Shown: in pieces, positions 35,534 through 45,175 of the stretch
How the letters are laid out: each line of letters starts with the position of its first letter
Position numbering within the stretch: position 1 is the stretch's first letter
Assembly: GCA_045646905.1 (NCBI GenBank)
Contig: JAZRLP010000026.1
Coordinates: 186,001 to 250,000, forward strand
Source: RGIG4079 sp045646905
Lineage (GTDB): Bacteria > Bacteroidota > Bacteroidia > Bacteroidales > Muribaculaceae
Reading direction: 5' to 3'
DNA length: 64,000 nucleotides
The notes under the pieces: generated by a model
Database searches by the model: none
What the model saw: the letters and a program-made list of their open reading frames with translations, nothing else
What the model was told of the DNA's origin: nothing
Position numbers and translations under genes: made by a program

Positions 35534-36886
35534 TTAATTGCCTCGGTCGTTGAGGTGGTTGTCCCAGAGATAATGTTTGGTTTCTTTAGCTATTAAGCCC
35601 GACAAGAGGAGCAGTGATATGAGGTTGGGTATAGCCATAAGAGCGTTCATGATATCAGAAATAGTCCACACAACCGATAGGTTGACTATTGCGCCAAAGA
35701 AAACGGCTATAATCCACACGATGCGATAAAGTTTAACATATTTCACACCGCTAAGGTATTCAACCGACTTTTCTCCATAATAGCACCAACCAAGAATCGT
35801 TGAAAAAGCAAAGGTGAATAGTGAAATGGTGAGCATGATGCTACCTCCAAAGGGTAGTTTGGCAAACGCGGCAGTGGTGAGAGTGCCACCCAATGAGGTG
35901 TCGATATCGGGGTATGCGATGATGCAACTCACTAAAACAATGCCAGTGAGTGCGCATATAATAACGGTGTCCCAAAATGTACCTGAAGCCGATACTAGCG
36001 CTTGTCGCACAGGGTTGCGTGTTTGAGCTGCTGCAGCAACAATAGGAGCCGAACCAAGTCCCGATTCGTTGGAGAATAGCCCACGAGCTATACCAAAACG
36101 CATTGCCACAATCATTACCGAACCAAGAAATCCGCCACCTATTGCCTCGGTTGAAAATGCCGAGTTGATGATGAGAGATATTGCAGCCGGTACATAATCA
36201 AAGTTTAGGATTAAAAGCCACAAACACCCAACGATATAAAACAAAGCCATAAGAGGCACAAATGTGGTGCATACTTTAGCGATACCTTTAACGCCAAAAA
36301 TAATTACAAGGGCAACAAGTGAGGCTATGATGATGCCACTGATGTGTGACGGAACTCCCCATGTGTCATTAACGAGAAGCGCGATAGAATTGGATTGCAC
36401 CATATTGCCAATGCCAAGGGCTGCAACGGCAGTGAAGATGCAGAAAAGTATTGCTAACCATTTCATGTTCAATCCTCGCTCAAGTGCGTACATAGGACCT
36501 CCCGACATTTCGCCGTTGGCGTTTGTTACTCTATATTTGATAGCGAGCAACCCTTCGGAATATTTAGTTGCAATGCCGAGCACACCTGTGAGCCAACACC
36601 AAAATACTGCTCCTGGACCACCAAGAGATATTGCTGTAGCCACACCAATGATATTACCAGTCCCTATAGTAGCAGCTAATGCAGTTGCGAGAGCAGCAAA
36701 TTGGCTGACATCGCCTTTGGATTTTTTATCACTGTGAAGTGAAATTTTGATGGCGGTAAATATTTTGCGTTGGGGGAAACGCAATCTAATTGTTAAATAT
36801 ATGTGTGTGCCCAATAATAGTATTATCATTGGCCAACTCCATATAATTTCACTTATAGTTTGAATTATTGCTTCAAATTGCTCCAT
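35534..36886 (-). CDS. Sodium/alanine symporter of the AGCS family (AlsT/DagA-like)
   Basis: This 450-residue inner-membrane transporter has about ten hydrophobic segments. Family signatures are GTGNIIGVATAISLGGPGAV near residue 75, MYALERGLNMKW, GLFSNESGLGSAPIVAAAA and GWCYYGEKSVEYL. AGCS proteins import alanine or glycine with sodium or protons. The substrate cannot be read from the sequence. It has its own -7 element (36914-36921). Confidence 0.92.
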   Translation of the reverse strand: MEQFEAIIQTISEIIWSWPMIILLLGTHIYLTIRLRFPQRKIFTAIKISLHSDKKSKGDVSQFAALATALAATIGTGNIIGVATAISLGGPGAVFWCWLTGVLGIATKYSEGLLAIKYRVTNANGEMSGGPMYALERGLNMKWLAILFCIFTAVAALGIGNMVQSNSIALLVNDTWGVPSHISGIIIASLVALVIIFGVKGIAKVCTTFVPLMALFYIVGCLWLLILNFDYVPAAISLIINSAFSTEAIGGGFLGSVMIVAMRFGIARGLFSNESGLGSAPIVAAAAQTRNPVRQALVSASGTFWDTVIICALTGIVLVSCIIAYPDIDTSLGGTLTTAAFAKLPFGGSIMLTISLFTFAFSTILGWCYYGEKSVEYLSGVKYVKLYRIVWIIAVFFGAIVNLSVVWTISDIMNALMAIPNLISLLLLSGLIAKETKHYLWDNHLNDRGN

Positions 36887-36913
36887 GTGTGTAGTGAAAA
36901 CTAAATATTAATG

Positions 36914-36921
36914 CAAAGGTA
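36914..36921 (-). promoter_or_regulatory. -7 promoter element of the AGCS symporter
   Basis: CAAAGGTA reads TACCTTTG on the minus strand, an exact TAnnTTTG match 27 bases before ATG 36886. No -33 box is clear. Confidence 0.45.
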
Positions 36922-36976
36922 GTAAATTATAGTGATTTGTGAGAGGTGTAGTGTCTAAAAAGTGAAATATATTATG

Positions 36977-36984
36977 TAACTTTG
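36977..36984 (+). promoter_or_regulatory. -7 promoter element of ruvA-sprA
   Basis: TAACTTTG is an exact -7 match. The predicted start is near 36991, about 21 bases before ATG 37012. Confidence 0.5.
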
Positions 36985-37011
36985 TGTCATAATAAATTAG
37001 ATAAAATAGTT

Positions 37012-37593
37012 ATGATTGAATATATAAAAGGAGAGTTGGCCGAGTTGACACCAACTTATGCAGTAATTGATTGTGGCGGAGTGGGATATATGCTTAATAT
37101 CTCGGTGCCAACATATTCAGCTCTCGATGGCTTGAAAAATGCAAAATTATTAGTTCACGAGGCTATAAGAGAAGATGCACATGTGTTATATGGCTTTATA
37201 AATGAGCAAGAACGCAGTTTGTTTAGGTTGCTAATAGGAGTGTCGGGCGTGGGCGCTAATACAGCCCGCATGATATTGTCGTCGATAGCTGCACCTCAAT
37301 TAGAGCAATTTATATTGTCGGGCGACCATGCTATGCTCAAAAAAGTGAAGGGAATAGGCTCAAAAACTGCCGAAAGAATAATTGTTGACCTTAAAGATAA
37401 AATAAAACCCACAGGTGATACGTTTATATTACAACCATCGGTGACTAATGAGGTGTATGAAGAAGCATTAGCAGCATTGGTAATGCTTGGATTTAATCGA
37501 GTGCAGTCACAAAAGGTGCTTAAGAAATTATTTGATAATGAACCTTCTATCGCAGTGGAAGTAGCTATTAAAAAGGCTTTATCGATGATGTAG
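37012..37593 (+). CDS. ruvA: Holliday junction ATP-dependent DNA helicase subunit RuvA
   Basis: This 193-residue tetrameric protein binds Holliday junctions and loads the RuvB motor. The start is at ATG 37012 (MIEYIKGELAEL), the family's N-terminus, not the longer ORF start. The domain order is an OB fold (1-62), helix-hairpin-helix pair (about 70-135, with LIGVSGVGANTARMILSS and VKGIGSKTAERIIVDLKDK), an acid/Ser/Thr linker, and a C-terminal RuvB-binding domain (AALVMLGFNRVQSQKVLKKL). It is followed 26 bases later by sprA, an order also seen in other Bacteroidota. Confidence 0.96.
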   Translation: MIEYIKGELAELTPTYAVIDCGGVGYMLNISVPTYSALDGLKNAKLLVHEAIREDAHVLYGFINEQERSLFRLLIGVSGVGANTARMILSSIAAPQLEQFILSGDHAMLKKVKGIGSKTAERIIVDLKDKIKPTGDTFILQPSVTNEVYEEALAALVMLGFNRVQSQKVLKKLFDNEPSIAVEVAIKKALSMM

Positions 37594-37619
37594 CACGATG
37601 GTTGCAACGATATTATTAA

Positions 37620-40600
37620 ATGGGAAAAGTAGAAGGTAAGAAACGGAGAAAATATGGATTATGGTTGGGAATAGTAGCGATGCTGTTCTCTACATCTTTA
37701 TTTTATTCGGCTGCGCAATATTATAAGTCGGAGTTGAAAGCCCCATCGCCTTCTCAAACCGTGGCACCAAAAGAGGAAACCTCGTCTAAAAAGCAACAAA
37801 AGGAGTTGCCTTATCCTATAAAACAAGCCGCCCCTCAAACATATGAAGAGCTTCTTACTCCTCAAGAAACCCCAATCGACCTTCGTCAACCCAAGAATAT
37901 TGAATCGCATGCCGAGTATGATCCTATAACTCGTACATATGTGATAAGAACAAAAGTTGGTGATAGAGAAATTGTTACACCTTTCATCTTGTCTGAAAAA
38001 CAATATAATGATTGGCAAATGAGAGAGTCGATGCAAGAGTATTATCGTCAACGGAATGCTGAGGCTCTTGAGCAAAGTGAGAAAAAACCGTTTAATATCT
38101 TTGACATGAATTTTGCTCTTGGTCCATTGGAAAAAATATTTGGACCTGGGGGGGTACAACTCAAAACACAAGGCTCGATTACGATTAACATGGGTGTAAA
38201 GTCAAATAAAACCGATAACCCATCGTTGTCATTAGATTCGCGTAGAAAAACTTACTTTGACTTTGACCAAAAAATTCAAGCCAATATCACTGCCTCGGTG
38301 GGTGATCGTATGAAGTTTAATATGTCGTATAATACCGATGCGACATTTGATTTTGACTCAAAGAATATTAAACTCGCATATGAAGGTAAAGAAGATGATA
38401 TTGTGAAAAATATCGAGGCCGGTAATGTGAGCATGACTACTGGATCGTCATTGATAAAAGGTAGTACTGCATTGTTTGGTGTTAAATCCAAACTTCAATT
38501 TGGTAAATTCACTGCAACGGCTCTTGTGTCGCAACAAAACTCTGAATCAAAGACCGTTAATACTAAAGGTGGCGCTCAAACAACCGATTTTGAGGTTAAT
38601 GCCGATGAATATGACCAAAACCGTCACTATTTTTTGGCTCATTATTTCCGCGATAATTACGATAAATTTGCTTCAAAATTGCCATATGTATCATCGGGCG
38701 TAAATATTACTCGCATTGAAGTGTGGGTGACAAATAAGAGTGGTAATTATAACCAATCGCGCAACTTGGTTGCATTTATGGACTTAGGTGAAAATCGCCG
38801 ATTGGCCAACAATAATTGGGTGCCAAATCACACATTTGACAACCCCGCCAATGCTTCAAACAATTTGTTGTCTACAATAAAAACCGAGTATCCCGATGCT
38901 CGAGATATCAATAAAGTTACACAAGCCTTTGAGACACTTGCGGCGTATGGTTTTGATGGTGGTAAGGACTATGAGAAAGTAGAAAGTGCTCGCTTGCTAT
39001 CGGAATCGGAATATACATTGAATTCTACTTTGGGGTATATTTCAATCAAAAGTGCGTTAAATGCCGATGAGGTATTGGCAGTCGCTTATGAATATACCTA
39101 TAACGGACAGGTGTATCAAGTAGGGGAGTTCTCGGGAGATGTAACTTCAACCGACAACTCGTTGTATTTGAAGATGCTTAAAAGTACTACAGTGGCACCT
39201 AAGTTGCCTATGTGGGACTTGATGATGAAAAATGTGTATTCGCTTGGTGCATATAAAATCCAAAAAGATAAGTTTAAACTCAACATTAAATATTTGAGTG
39301 ATACAACAGGAACACAAATTAATTATTTGCCAGTACCTGGGCTTAATGACCAATCATTGTTGCAAGTAATGAATGTTGACCGCATAGACAATAATGAGCA
39401 GTCTAATCCCGACGGTTTCTTTGATTATATTGAGGGATATACAGTGTTGTCGGCAACTGGTCGAATTATTTTCCCTGTTGTAGAACCATTCGGCTCTCAT
39501 CTTGAATCAAAAATAAATAACCCACAACTTGCTGAACAATATGTGTATAATGAGTTATATGACTCGACATTAGTAATCGCAAGACAATTTGCCGACAAAA
39601 ATAAGTTTATATTGTCGGGTGAATATCAAGCATCTGGTGGCTCACAAATACGATTAAATGCGATGAATGTGCCACGAGGTTCGGTTGTGGTAACTGCCGG
39701 TGGAGTAACACTTGTAGAAAATAGCGACTATACCGTCGATTACTCAATGGGTATTGTGACGATTACTAACCAAAGTATTATTGACTCGGGACAAAGTATC
39801 AGTGTATCGCTCGAAAATCAATCAATGTTTAGCACTCAACGCAAAACATTGTTAGGTCTTGATCTTCAATATCAATTCAATAAAGATTTTAATATTGGAG
39901 CAACATTGATGCATTTCTCTGAAAAAGCATTGACCGAGAAGGTTGGCATAGGCGATGAGGTAATAAACAACACAATATGGGGTGCTAATTTGTCGTACAA
40001 CACCGAGTTTATGTGGTTGACAAATTTATTGAATAAAATCCCCACTGTAAATGCTACACAACCTTCTAAGTTTAGTTTGACAGGAGAATTTGCACAGTTA
40101 GTTCCTCATCAACAAAAGTCGGGCTCAAATAAAGGTAGCTCATATGTTGATGACTTTGAATCATCGCAAACAGGTGTAGATTTGCGTTCGCCTTATTCAT
40201 GGTTCTTGGCATCAACCCCATATGAACAAGGCTCAAATGCGTTATTCCCTGAGGCTCAATTGGCAAATAATGTTGATTATGGTAAGAACCGTGCGTTGTT
40301 GGCGTGGTATTATATTGATAGAATGTTTACTCAACGCAACTCAACTCTTGCACCAGGATATATCAAGAGCGATTTAGAGCAATTGTCAAATCCATATGTG
40401 CGTGAGGTTACTTCGCGTGAGATTTTCCCAGGTAGAGAGTTGAACTATGGTGAGTCTTCGATAATTCAAACATTAAATTTATCGTTCTACCCAACCGAAC
40501 GAGGTCCATATAACCTTGATGCCTCTAATATTGATGAGAATGGTAATCTGTTGTTCCCCGAGAAGCGTTGGGGTGGTATTATGCGTAAGATTGATAATAC

Positions 40601-43600
40601 CAACTTTGAGCAATCCAATATTGAGTATCTCCAATTTTGGATGATGAATCCATTCCTTGATGAAAAAAATCCTAATTATGATGGGGGTGATTTGTATATC
40701 AACTTTGGTGAGTTGAGTGAAGACATTCTTCGTGATGGTTTAAAATCATATGAAAATGGTATGCCTGTTGATGGCAATCAACAATATATGCAATCGACAG
40801 TGTGGGGTAAGGTGTCGAGCCAAAACTCATTGACATATGCGTTTGACAATACAACCGGTGCGCGTCTTGCACAAGATGTAGGTATTGACGGGTTGAGTAA
40901 TGAAGAGGAGTTTCAACACGAAACCTATTCAAAATATCTTGACCAATTGCGCCAAAAATTGTCGCCCACTGCAATCGAACAAATGCAACTTGACCGTTTC
41001 TCACCATTTAATGACCCCGCAGGTGATAATTATCATTTCTTCCGTGGATATGACTACGATGAGGAGCGATTGTCAATTTTAGAACGATATAAACATTATA
41101 ATGGTGTTGAAGGTAACTCTCTTTCACCCGAAGATAGTAGCGAGCCATTGTATCAATCGTCGCGTAGCGTTCCCGATGTAGAGGATATTAATCAAGACAA
41201 TACTCTAAATGAGTATGAACGATATTTCCAATATAAGGTTTCAATACGCCCCGAGGACTTGGTTGTAGGTAAAAACTATATTACTGATAAACAAGTATCA
41301 ATGGTGAGAACTCGCGATGGAAAAGACCAAGAGGTTGAATGGTTCCAATTTAAAATTCCATTGAATGATTATGAACGCGTGGTAGGTTCTATTTCTGATT
41401 TCTCTACTATACGATTTGCGCGTATGTTTATGACTGGCTTTAAACAAGTGACACACTTGCGCTTTGCAACTTTGGAACTTGTGAGAGGTGAATGGCGTAC
41501 ATATGATTTTAACCTTAATAATCGTGGTGATGCTCCAGCCGAAGGCCAACTTGATATATCAGTAGTGAATATCGAAGAAAATGCTGCTCGTCAACCAGTG
41601 AACTATGTGTTGCCTCCAGGTGTAACTCGTATTGTTGACCCAGGGCAATCGCAAATTACCCAACTTAATGAACAATCAATGATGATGAAGGTTGTAGGGT
41701 TGCAAGCAGGCGATGGTCGCGGTGTATATCGTAACACTCAACTCGATTTGCGAAATTATAAAAAGTTGCAAATGTGGATTCACGCCGAAAAACTTATCGA
41801 TGATGTTACAAATCTTCGTTCGGGCGAATTATCGGCATTCGTGCGTTTAGGTACTGATGTGAAGAGCAACTACTATGAATATGAAATACCGTTGACTTTA
41901 ACTCCTGAAGGTAAATATAATACATATTCAACATCTGACCAATATGCCGTTTGGCCTGCATCAAACTTCCTTGACCTAAATCTACAAAGCCTTGTTGATT
42001 TGAAGAAGGAGAGAAATATGGCTAAAAATCAAGAAGGTAGTGGGGTAGGATATGGAACTCTATATACAGGTCGCGACCCTAATAATGAGAATAATCGCAT
42101 GGCTGTATTGGGTAATCCATCATTGAGCGATGTGAGAGTCATTTTGGTGGGTGTTCGCAATAATTCAAGTACAACCAAGGATGGTATTGTGTGGTTGAAT
42201 GAATTGAAGGTTACCGACTTTGAAAATGGTGGCGGTTGGGCTGCAAAAGCCAATGCTACGCTCGGGGTATCGGATGTGGCAACTGTAAATGTTGGTGCTC
42301 ATATTGAAACTGCCGGTTTTGGTGGCGTAGATCAATCGCTCAACTCACGACGAATGGATGATTATGAGCAATATAATGTCGCTGTTCAGGCCGATTTAGG
42401 TCGATTCCTTCCCGAAAAGGCGAAACTTAAAGCTCCTATATATTATTCGGTAGCAAAGGAAAAGACTTCACCAAAGTATAATCCTCTTGACCAAGATGTA
42501 TTACTTGAAGATGCACTTGAGGCAACTACAACTCAACATGAAAAAGATTCAATTGAAGGATTTGCTATTGAGCGAAACACAATAGAAAGTTTTAGCATAT
42601 CGGGGTTGAAATTTGATGTTCAAAGCAAAAATCCAATGCCTTGGGACCCTGCAAACTTTACATTGAATTTCTCTTTCAATAAGCAAACAAAGATGGATCC
42701 TACTACTGAGTATGAATATACCAATGACTATAGAGGTAGTTTCCAATATTCATATAGTCCATATGTGAAGGGCCTTAAACCATTCTCGTGGATTAAGAGC
42801 AAAAATAAAAATATCAAGTTCCTAAAAGATTGGGAATTGAATTACTTGCCTAATACAATTTCATTCCTCACATCTATGTCGCGTTATTATTATGAACAAC
42901 AAACGCGTAGTGAGGTTGATGTTATGTTCCAGTTGCCAGTTTCGGTGAGTAAAAATTTCTTATGGGATAGACAATTGGCTATAACTTGGAACTTGACAAA
43001 GCAATTAAGTCTTACATTTAATTCAAATACTGCAGCTCGTATTGAAGAGCCTATAGGTGCTGTAAATCGCAAGCTTTTCCCCGATAGATATAAAGAGTGG
43101 AAAGACTCGGTGTGGCAAAATGTCCTTCAAATGGGTACGCCTTGGTCATATAATCAAACATTCACGGGGTCGTACAAGTTGCCATTTAGTAAGATTCCTG
43201 TACTTGATTTTATTACAGGTTCGGTAAGTTATAATGCTATTTATAAATGGGATCGTGGTGCACAAATTGAAGATGTATATCTTGGAAATACAATTTCAAA
43301 TCAAGCATCATGGAATGCCGATGGCCGATTGAATTTTGAGTCGTTGTATAAGAAAGTGCCTTATCTTAAAGATGTAGAAAAACGCTTTAATTCAACGCGC
43401 AAGGTTGAGAAAAATAGAAAACCAAAGAAATTTGAACGCACATATAAATTGCTTCAAGATACATCATTGGTGATAAAGCATAATTTGCGTTCAAAGAAGG
43501 TGAAAGTTACTGCTAAAACAACCAAGAATGAGCCGTTTACAGTTAAAACTCGAACTATTGATGCAAACACTGTTGAGGTGCTCACCCGTGGTGACCAAAA

Positions 43601-45077
43601 TATTAAATTTACGGTAACCGAAGTGATTAAGGAAGAACGCAATGCATGGAGAGAAATTGCCGACCACACAACAAGGCTATTGCTATTGGTGCGCAGTGCA
43701 AGTGTGCGTTATCGTAATACCCAATCAATGTCACTTCCGTTATTCTCGCCCGAAATAGGTAATGTATTTGGACAATCAAATAGCTATGGTCCTATGTCGC
43801 CGGGCCTTGATTTTGCATTTGGCTTTACCGATGAATCATATATTGATAGAGCTCTTGAGCGTGGATGGTTGCTAACTGATAATGGCCAGACATCTCCTGC
43901 GGTGTGGTCAAAGACCGATGAACTTAATGTAGAATTAAATCTTGAACCTATTCGTGGGTTGAAGATTCAATTAACTGGTAATCGCACCGATAATCGCACC
44001 AATCAAGTTCAGTTTATGTACGATGATATGCCTACATCTCGTGCGGGTAGCTTTACAATGACACATTGTGCTATTGCAACATCGTTGCGTAGTGCTGGGA
44101 ATGCCGATAATGGATATTATAATGAATCGTTTAATACATTCCTTGGGAATATTCCAGTTATTGCTCAACGATTTGAACAACAATATTATGGGAAGAATTA
44201 CCCATCTACAGGATTTATGCGTAATAATGTTCATGCAGGAAAGCCATTTGACCCATCGGTTGGAACAGTGAGCCAAACAAGTAGTGATGTGCTTATCCCA
44301 TCATTCATGGCAGCTTACACAGGAAAGAATGCGTCAACAATGTATCTTGACTTGTTCCCTTCATTTGCATATGTTTTGCCTAACTGGCGTGTTACATACG
44401 ACGGATTGTTGAAAATTGGTAACTTGAAAGACATTTTCAAAACATTTAAACTCACCCATGCATATCAGTGTACATATACTGTGGGTTCATTCTCTTCATA
44501 TTTGAATTGGGTGAGCACCGATGGAGAATTTGGTTTTACATTAGATGAAATGACTGGAACTCCTATTCCTTCTTCACCTTATAATATTTCATCGGTATCT
44601 ATCACTGAAAAATTTGCGCCACTTATTGGATTAAATGTTACGATGAAAAATGACTTGCAGTTAAACGCTGAATATCGCGATGGCCGCACATTGACACTTA
44701 ACTCAAGTGCAGGACAGGTTGTGGAAGCAACCAATAAAGCTATTACAGTGGGGGCTGGTTATAAAATAGTAGGATTTAATTCGGTATTGAAAATGAAGAA
44801 ATCTACAGGAGTGAGCAATGATTTAACACTTAATGCCGACTTCTCATTCCAAGAAAGTCAAGCGTTAATACGCAATATTGAGAACAATTACACTCAAGCA
44901 ACCAATGGTACGCGTTCAATATCGTTTAACTTTACTGCAAATTATGTGATGAGTAAACGATTGACTATTGGAGCGTATGTGGATCATCAAGTGAATACTC
45001 CTCTTGTATCGTCATCATCTTATCCTACTTCTAATAGTAGTTATGGTATCTCTCTCAATTTATCGTTGGCAAGATAA
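37620..45077 (+). CDS. sprA: Type IX secretion outer membrane translocon protein SprA (Sov)
   Basis: This 2485-residue protein forms the giant single-chain outer membrane barrel through which type IX secretion cargo crosses. The length agrees with SprA of Flavobacterium (about 2400) and Sov of Porphyromonas (about 2500). After an N-terminal hydrophobic segment (LWLGIVAMLFSTSLFY) and a Pro/Gln-rich stretch come SprA blocks: FNIFDMNFALGPLEKIFGPGG, GSITINMGVKSN, then repeated beta segments with KFNMSYNTDATFDFDSKNI and SYVDDFESSQTGVDLRSP. The C-terminus ends GISLNLSLAR. The four exported proteins at 8-22 kb are plausible clients. Cotranscribed with ruvA. Confidence 0.96.
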   Translation: MGKVEGKKRRKYGLWLGIVAMLFSTSLFYSAAQYYKSELKAPSPSQTVAPKEETSSKKQQKELPYPIKQAAPQTYEELLTPQETPIDLRQPKNIESHAEYDPITRTYVIRTKVGDREIVTPFILSEKQYNDWQMRESMQEYYRQRNAEALEQSEKKPFNIFDMNFALGPLEKIFGPGGVQLKTQGSITINMGVKSNKTDNPSLSLDSRRKTYFDFDQKIQANITASVGDRMKFNMSYNTDATFDFDSKNIKLAYEGKEDDIVKNIEAGNVSMTTGSSLIKGSTALFGVKSKLQFGKFTATALVSQQNSESKTVNTKGGAQTTDFEVNADEYDQNRHYFLAHYFRDNYDKFASKLPYVSSGVNITRIEVWVTNKSGNYNQSRNLVAFMDLGENRRLANNNWVPNHTFDNPANASNNLLSTIKTEYPDARDINKVTQAFETLAAYGFDGGKDYEKVESARLLSESEYTLNSTLGYISIKSALNADEVLAVAYEYTYNGQVYQVGEFSGDVTSTDNSLYLKMLKSTTVAPKLPMWDLMMKNVYSLGAYKIQKDKFKLNIKYLSDTTGTQINYLPVPGLNDQSLLQVMNVDRIDNNEQSNPDGFFDYIEGYTVLSATGRIIFPVVEPFGSHLESKINNPQLAEQYVYNELYDSTLVIARQFADKNKFILSGEYQASGGSQIRLNAMNVPRGSVVVTAGGVTLVENSDYTVDYSMGIVTITNQSIIDSGQSISVSLENQSMFSTQRKTLLGLDLQYQFNKDFNIGATLMHFSEKALTEKVGIGDEVINNTIWGANLSYNTEFMWLTNLLNKIPTVNATQPSKFSLTGEFAQLVPHQQKSGSNKGSSYVDDFESSQTGVDLRSPYSWFLASTPYEQGSNALFPEAQLANNVDYGKNRALLAWYYIDRMFTQRNSTLAPGYIKSDLEQLSNPYVREVTSREIFPGRELNYGESSIIQTLNLSFYPTERGPYNLDASNIDENGNLLFPEKRWGGIMRKIDNTNFEQSNIEYLQFWMMNPFLDEKNPNYDGGDLYINFGELSEDILRDGLKSYENGMPVDGNQQYMQSTVWGKVSSQNSLTYAFDNTTGARLAQDVGIDGLSNEEEFQHETYSKYLDQLRQKLSPTAIEQMQLDRFSPFNDPAGDNYHFFRGYDYDEERLSILERYKHYNGVEGNSLSPEDSSEPLYQSSRSVPDVEDINQDNTLNEYERYFQYKVSIRPEDLVVGKNYITDKQVSMVRTRDGKDQEVEWFQFKIPLNDYERVVGSISDFSTIRFARMFMTGFKQVTHLRFATLELVRGEWRTYDFNLNNRGDAPAEGQLDISVVNIEENAARQPVNYVLPPGVTRIVDPGQSQITQLNEQSMMMKVVGLQAGDGRGVYRNTQLDLRNYKKLQMWIHAEKLIDDVTNLRSGELSAFVRLGTDVKSNYYEYEIPLTLTPEGKYNTYSTSDQYAVWPASNFLDLNLQSLVDLKKERNMAKNQEGSGVGYGTLYTGRDPNNENNRMAVLGNPSLSDVRVILVGVRNNSSTTKDGIVWLNELKVTDFENGGGWAAKANATLGVSDVATVNVGAHIETAGFGGVDQSLNSRRMDDYEQYNVAVQADLGRFLPEKAKLKAPIYYSVAKEKTSPKYNPLDQDVLLEDALEATTTQHEKDSIEGFAIERNTIESFSISGLKFDVQSKNPMPWDPANFTLNFSFNKQTKMDPTTEYEYTNDYRGSFQYSYSPYVKGLKPFSWIKSKNKNIKFLKDWELNYLPNTISFLTSMSRYYYEQQTRSEVDVMFQLPVSVSKNFLWDRQLAITWNLTKQLSLTFNSNTAARIEEPIGAVNRKLFPDRYKEWKDSVWQNVLQMGTPWSYNQTFTGSYKLPFSKIPVLDFITGSVSYNAIYKWDRGAQIEDVYLGNTISNQASWNADGRLNFESLYKKVPYLKDVEKRFNSTRKVEKNRKPKKFERTYKLLQDTSLVIKHNLRSKKVKVTAKTTKNEPFTVKTRTIDANTVEVLTRGDQNIKFTVTEVIKEERNAWREIADHTTRLLLLVRSASVRYRNTQSMSLPLFSPEIGNVFGQSNSYGPMSPGLDFAFGFTDESYIDRALERGWLLTDNGQTSPAVWSKTDELNVELNLEPIRGLKIQLTGNRTDNRTNQVQFMYDDMPTSRAGSFTMTHCAIATSLRSAGNADNGYYNESFNTFLGNIPVIAQRFEQQYYGKNYPSTGFMRNNVHAGKPFDPSVGTVSQTSSDVLIPSFMAAYTGKNASTMYLDLFPSFAYVLPNWRVTYDGLLKIGNLKDIFKTFKLTHAYQCTYTVGSFSSYLNWVSTDGEFGFTLDEMTGTPIPSSPYNISSVSITEKFAPLIGLNVTMKNDLQLNAEYRDGRTLTLNSSAGQVVEATNKAITVGAGYKIVGFNSVLKMKKSTGVSNDLTLNADFSFQESQALIRNIENNYTQATNGTRSISFNFTANYVMSKRLTIGAYVDHQVNTPLVSSSSYPTSNSSYGISLNLSLAR

Positions 45078-45114
45078 AGATACTGCAAAAAACTGCAAAA
45101 AATCCCCCTAGTGC

Positions 45115-45145
45115 TTGCATAACTATCTGTGTTTATTTATATTTG
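45115..45145 (+). promoter_or_regulatory. Bacteroidota-type promoter of the WD40 gene
   Basis: TTG (45115-45117), a 20-base spacer and TATATTTG (45138-45145) fit the consensus. The predicted start near 45152 excludes the upstream in-frame start at 45143 and supports ATG 45176. Confidence 0.7.
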
Positions 45146-45175
45146 CGAAAATTTCCATACCTTAAATTTGTTGAT

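Noticed and set aside
36264..36737. 157-codon plus-strand ORF inside the AGCS gene
   Set aside because: It is a shadow of the conserved transporter on the other strand.
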